64,000 bases of DNA from Streptomyces sp. TRM68367. Lineage in GTDB: Bacteria; Actinomycetota; Actinomycetes; Streptomycetales; Streptomycetaceae. The notes beneath the pieces are model-generated. The model was not told the origin of the DNA and ran no database searches. It worked only from the letters and a program-made list of their open reading frames with translations. The stretch is taken from contig NZ_JACTVI010000032.1 in the NCBI RefSeq assembly GCF_014495685.1, positions 1-64,000 of the forward strand, in the 5' to 3' direction. Made by a program: the position numbers and the translations under genes. Below are positions 60,596-64,000 of this stretch, in pieces. Each line of letters starts with the position of its first letter. Position 1 is the first letter of the stretch.

Positions 60596-61594
60596 ATGAC
60601 GACAGGTCGGCTCGGGCAACAAGCCGCGCCGCCGAACGCGGCCTACGCCGGGCAGGTCGTGCACTTCCCGGATCCGGTCCGGGCTGCCCGTCACCCGAGA
60701 GGGGTGCGGGTGGACGAGCGTGGTTACCCCGACTTCTCGCCCTATGCGCGGGCGGCCGCGGAGATCGCGGACCCGCCGGAGGGTTTCGGGGTCGACGAGT
60801 TGCGGCTGACGGACTATGTGTCGGCGAACGCGGCGCTGGCGGCGTCGGGGCACGAGCTGTGGGACACGGTGCCCGCGGTGGCGACGCCGCACGGCTGGAC
60901 GTGGCATCACGTGGCAGGGATGCGGCGGCTGGAGCTGGTGCCGGTCGAGGTGAAGGCGCTGCTGCGGCATCACGGCGGGATCGCGACGGCCGCGGTGGAC
61001 CAGGCCAAGCGCGGCACGCGGCCCCTGCAGGAGACCCGTCCCGTGCATTTCGGGCTGCCGAAGTCGGGTGTGGCGGTGACGGAGCAGCAGGTGCAGGGGG
61101 TCGAGGAGGATCTCGGGTACCGGCTGCCGGGTGCGTACCGCTCCTTTCTGAAGGCGGCGGGCGGTTGTGCGCCGGCCGGGACGGCGCTGGACGCGGAGCT
61201 GGGTCTGCTGGTGGACCAGCCGTTGTTCACGGTGCGGGACGAGGCGGCGGTCAACGACCTCGTGTACGTCAACAAGTGCCTGCGGGACCATCTGACCAAG
61301 GACTATCTGGGTGTGGGGTTCGTGCAGGGCGGTCTGCTGGCCGTGAAGGTGAAGGGCGAGCGGATCGGTTCGGTGTGGTTCTGCGCGTACGACGATGCGC
61401 GGGACGTGGATCCCTCGTGGACGGCTCCGGAGCGGGTGGAGCGGCTGCTGCTGCCGTGCGGTGAGGATTTCGACGCGTTTCTGTCGCGGCTGGCGGGGTC
61501 GCCGCCGGAGCTGGAGACGGTGGCGAACCTGATGGTGGACGGCGGTTTCGCGCGGTCCGTGCCGGTGTCTTCTGCGTCTTCGGTGGGGGAGTGA
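60596..61594 (+). CDS. SMI1/KNR4 (SUKH) family protein
   Basis: 332 residues. The N-terminal 160 residues (AYAGQVVHFPDPVRAARHPR, GYPDFSPYARAAAEIADPPE, LWDTVPAVATPHGWTWHHVA) resemble the HNH-like WHH segment seen in Streptomyces SUKH proteins (TWHHV). The SUKH domain follows from about 165: VTEQQVQGVEEDLGYRLPGA, YRSFLKAAGGCAP, and VGFVQGGLLAVKVKGERIGS. ATG 60596 (MTTGRLGQQAAPPN) is chosen. It is divergent from the deaminase and 8 nt before the large gene at 61603, so those two form an operon. The role as toxin antidote is inferred. Confidence 0.85.
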   Translation: MTTGRLGQQAAPPNAAYAGQVVHFPDPVRAARHPRGVRVDERGYPDFSPYARAAAEIADPPEGFGVDELRLTDYVSANAALAASGHELWDTVPAVATPHGWTWHHVAGMRRLELVPVEVKALLRHHGGIATAAVDQAKRGTRPLQETRPVHFGLPKSGVAVTEQQVQGVEEDLGYRLPGAYRSFLKAAGGCAPAGTALDAELGLLVDQPLFTVRDEAAVNDLVYVNKCLRDHLTKDYLGVGFVQGGLLAVKVKGERIGSVWFCAYDDARDVDPSWTAPERVERLLLPCGEDFDAFLSRLAGSPPELETVANLMVDGGFARSVPVSSASSVGE

Positions 61595-61602
61595 GGTCGA
61601 CG

Positions 61603-64000
61603 ATGGTGACGTTCGCACAGGCGCAGGAGCGCGCCGAAGAGTGGATCAACGGGGATGTGCCGTCGTACCAGCATCGTGAGGTGCGGGTGCGGGAGTTCGA
61701 GCTCGGGTTCGTGGTGTGGGGCGAGGACCGGTCGGACGGGCCGCGGTCGGACGGCGGTGCGCATCGGCTGGTGATCGCCCGGGACAGCGGCGAGGCCACG
61801 CTGTGGCCCGCGCTGCCGGTGGGCGAGGTGATCCGCCGGTACGAGGAGGAGTACGGCCGCCCTGACTCGTCCGCCACGCCGGCGCCGGCCGCTCCGGTGC
61901 GGGTGGATCTGAACCAGACGTCGTTCCTGCTGACTCCGCCGGAGTGGTTGCAGGAGGCGGCGGACAAGCTGGGGATTCCGGATCGGCGGGGTGGGGAGAG
62001 GGACGACGAGGGTAGCGGGGGCCGGGGTGCCGGTGTTGGTTCCGGGCCGGGTGCCGGTTCTGGGGCCGGTCCGTGTGCCGGCGGGGATTCCGGGGGCGGG
62101 TCGCTTCCGGGGACGCAGGCTGGGGCGCCCGGGGGTGCGCCGTCGGGTGTCCCCGCGGGGGCCGGATCCGGGTCTGGTTCTACTTCTGGTTCGGGTGCGG
62201 GGGTGGCTGCGGCTGCCGCTGCCGGGTCTGGTGCCGGTGGTGGTGATGCGCCGTCCGGTTCGTCGGCGTCGATGCCTGCGGGTGGGGTGCCCGGTGCGCC
62301 GGGTGTGCCCGCCGGGGCGACGCCGTGGGCCGGTACGGACACGAACGCGGATGCCGGTGAGGACCGTTCCGTATCGCTGCCCGAGACCGTGTTCGCGCCG
62401 CCGTTGAGCGGTGCCGACGACGGCACGCCGCCGCCGTCCGCGACGCCGGATGTCAAGACGGCGCTGATGTCGGGCGGCAGTCAGCTCCCGCCGACGGCCG
62501 TGGCCCCGGCGATCGACGACCCGAACGCCTCGGCTGCGCCGGGGGGTTCGCAGGGGGCGCCGGTGCCGGGTGCCCCGGGTCCGACGCCGGGTGCGCCGTC
62601 TGCGGGCGGTCCCGGCGCGCCGCCCCCGGGTGCGCCGCAGGGGAGCACGCCGCCGCCTGCGCCGGGTCGGTCGTCGTACGGCTATCCGCAGGGCACACCT
62701 GGTCCGCCGCCTCCGGGTGGGCCGCAGGGCAGTACGCCTCCGCCTGCGCCGGGTGGGTCGTCGTACGGCTATCCGCAGGGGTCGGGTGCGCCTCCGCCGG
62801 GCGGGGTCGGGTACGGGTTCCCGCAGGGTGCGCCCGGTGGGCCTGGCGGGTCGTCTTCGGGTGGGCCGCAGGGCAGTACGCCTCCGCCTGCGCCGGGTGG
62901 GTCGTCGTACGGCTATCCGCAGGGCTCGCAGCCGCCGACCGGGCCGGGTGCGCCGGGGCGGCCGCTGGCGCCGAACGCCGGGGACATCGCCGACGCCGCG
63001 ACGAGCAAGGCGGCGCCGTCCTCGCGCCGTGGGCGTGGCGGGGTTTCGACCACGCCGCCTCCGCCGGGAGCTCCGGGGGCGCCGGGTGCGCAGCCGGGGA
63101 GCACGCCGCCGCAGTCCGGTCCCGGTGCGCCGGGCACCCCCGCGGGCGGTTACGTGCCGACGCAGCTCGTGTCGTCGCTCGGTGGCTCCGAGAGCCCCGG
63201 CGCGCCGCAGGCCCCGGGTACGCCGACGCCCTCCGGTACGCCTGTGCCGCCGGGTGCCTCGACTCCGCCCGGTACCGCTCCTCCGCCTGGTACGCCGACG
63301 CCGCCCGGTACTCCGGCCGCACCTGGTGCGCCGACCCCGCCGGGTGCTCCGCAGCCTCCGGGCGCCCCGAACCCGCCCGGCGCACCCGGTGCACCGAACG
63401 CGCCTGGTGGTACGCCGCCGGGCGGGGTGCACCACGCCGCCACGATGCTCGCCGACCCCGGTCGGTCGGGTGGCGGCTCGACACCGCCGCCTCCGCCCGG
63501 CGCGCCTGGCGTCCCGGGCGCCCCCGGTGCACCCAAGCCGCCTGGCGCGCACGGCACTTCGGGGGGCGGCTCCGGTCCCGTGCACCACGCGGAGACGGTA
63601 CTGGCCGCGCCCCCGTCGGGCGGCCCCGGCACCCCTCCGCCGCCGCAGGCCCCCGGCGCCCCCGCCGGGCCGGGCGGCCCCGGAACGCCGCCGCCCCCGA
63701 GTCCCCCCGGCATGCCCGGCGCACCCGGCGCCCCTGGCGCGCCCGCCGCATCCGGAGCCCACGGAGGCCCGGCGGCTCCCGGCGCGCCCGCCGTACCCGG
63801 ACCCCACGGCGCCCCAGCGGCTCCCGGCACCCCTGGTGCTCCGGCCGCACCCCCGCCCATGCCGCCCCCCGGGCCGCACGCCCCGGGTCAGCCGCCCATG
63901 CCCGGCCAGCAGCCACCGGCGTACGGCTACCCGCAGCAGCCCCCCGGACCGCCGACCGTCGGCCCCGGCTACCAGGCCGTGCTGCGCTACCGCGCGCAGG
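61603..64000 (+). CDS. Large Pro/Gly-rich protein with YrhB/Imm35-like N-terminus (runs off the window)
   Basis: From ATG 61603 the frame stays open to the window end (799 codons, 3' end missing). Residues 1-85 (MVTFAQAQERAEEWINGDVP, VRVREFELGFVVWGEDRSDG, RLVIARDSGEATLWPALPVG) fit a YrhB/Imm35 immunity domain. A second small motif NQTSFLLTPPEWLQEAADKL follows. The next 650 residues are Pro/Gly/Ala-rich low complexity with spaced motifs such as SYGYPQG, GDIADAATSKAAP and VHHAATMLA / VHHAETVLA. The last bases read PGYQAVLRYRAQ, where a further domain (SUKH-4 in related genes, from memory) would begin. It has no signal peptide. Confidence 0.8.
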   Translation, partial: MVTFAQAQERAEEWINGDVPSYQHREVRVREFELGFVVWGEDRSDGPRSDGGAHRLVIARDSGEATLWPALPVGEVIRRYEEEYGRPDSSATPAPAAPVRVDLNQTSFLLTPPEWLQEAADKLGIPDRRGGERDDEGSGGRGAGVGSGPGAGSGAGPCAGGDSGGGSLPGTQAGAPGGAPSGVPAGAGSGSGSTSGSGAGVAAAAAAGSGAGGGDAPSGSSASMPAGGVPGAPGVPAGATPWAGTDTNADAGEDRSVSLPETVFAPPLSGADDGTPPPSATPDVKTALMSGGSQLPPTAVAPAIDDPNASAAPGGSQGAPVPGAPGPTPGAPSAGGPGAPPPGAPQGSTPPPAPGRSSYGYPQGTPGPPPPGGPQGSTPPPAPGGSSYGYPQGSGAPPPGGVGYGFPQGAPGGPGGSSSGGPQGSTPPPAPGGSSYGYPQGSQPPTGPGAPGRPLAPNAGDIADAATSKAAPSSRRGRGGVSTTPPPPGAPGAPGAQPGSTPPQSGPGAPGTPAGGYVPTQLVSSLGGSESPGAPQAPGTPTPSGTPVPPGASTPPGTAPPPGTPTPPGTPAAPGAPTPPGAPQPPGAPNPPGAPGAPNAPGGTPPGGVHHAATMLADPGRSGGGSTPPPPPGAPGVPGAPGAPKPPGAHGTSGGGSGPVHHAETVLAAPPSGGPGTPPPPQAPGAPAGPGGPGTPPPPSPPGMPGAPGAPGAPAASGAHGGPAAPGAPAVPGPHGAPAAPGTPGAPAAPPPMPPPGPHAPGQPPMPGQQPPAYGYPQQPPGPPTVGPGYQAVLRYRAQ
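62715..62924. repeat. 66-bp direct repeat in the Pro/Gly-rich gene
   Basis: 62715-62780 and 62859-62924 are identical over 66 bp, including GGGTGGGCCGCAGGGCAGTA at the start. A third, diverged copy is at 62638-62692. They encode GGPQGSTPPPAPGGSSYGYPQG, a unit duplicated within the linker. Confidence 0.9.

Noticed and set aside
61303..63879. An 858-codon minus-strand open frame rich in Arg/Gly
   Set aside because: It is the shadow of the Pro/Gly-rich gene on the plus strand, whose N-terminal domain and codon use are convincing.

Overview
The window reads as a Streptomyces chromosome. GC and third-position GC are very high, GTG starts are common, and it carries Streptomyces-specific genes: an SsgA-like sporulation protein, a G5-domain resuscitation-promoting factor, a short-form LAETG sortase substrate and a protein O-mannosyltransferase. 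From memory, the order glmU-prs-rplY-pth-ppc-desaturase-LuxR-galKET-ABC-F-amidase-ispE-ksgA-rpf-tatD-rsmI-pmt-PBP-PBP-ssgE-cbiMQO matches the conserved S. coelicolor core segment around SCO3113-SCO3165. That match could not be checked here.

Layout. 1-9.3 kb: a YbaK-type deacylase, a stub of an EamA transporter, a minus-strand histidine kinase/response regulator/MMPL transporter operon, a hydrolase remnant joined to a MarR remnant, and a CbiM(N)-CbiQ-CbiO metal importer with a Nur-like box in its promoter. 9.4-24.3 kb: cell-wall, sporulation and housekeeping genes (ssgE, two PBPs, pmt, rsmI, tatD, rpf, ksgA, ispE, a Tat-exported amidase, an ABC-F ATPase). 24.4-30.4 kb: a shortened Pro-rich membrane protein, an orphan response regulator without its phospho-acceptor Asp, a broken sodium/solute symporter, and the galTEK operon behind a palindromic control region. 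30.5-42.8 kb: an accessory island. It holds degenerate gene fragments on both strands, a multiply frameshifted NucA/NucB-like secreted gene, a SUKH immunity-type gene, a FAD oxidoreductase, IS630 and IS5 remnants, a complete LpqY-SugABC-type sugar importer with its own ATPase, and an antitoxin/PIN toxin pair. 42.8-58 kb: core genes again (GNAT, LuxR, MarR/tam, CsbD, TetR/desaturase, ppc, LAETG protein, pth, rplY, prs, glmU, tRNA-Gln, an HTH/LAGLIDADG-like gene, an orphan kinase). 59-64 kb: a SUKH/deaminase/Imm35-like cluster with a 13-bp tandem repeat in its divergent promoter region. It runs off the window end.

Two themes stand out. First, several ordinary genes have clean internal or terminal losses while their flanks stay intact: EamA, MarR plus hydrolase, the symporter, and probably the Pro-rich protein. 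This is either genome erosion in this strain or a set of assembly errors. Second, regulatory DNA is unusually legible. There is a Nur-like box before the Cbi genes, a perfect 9-bp-arm palindrome before gal, tandem palindromes before the desaturase, a MarR box between marR and tam, and 13-bp direct repeats before the SUKH cluster.
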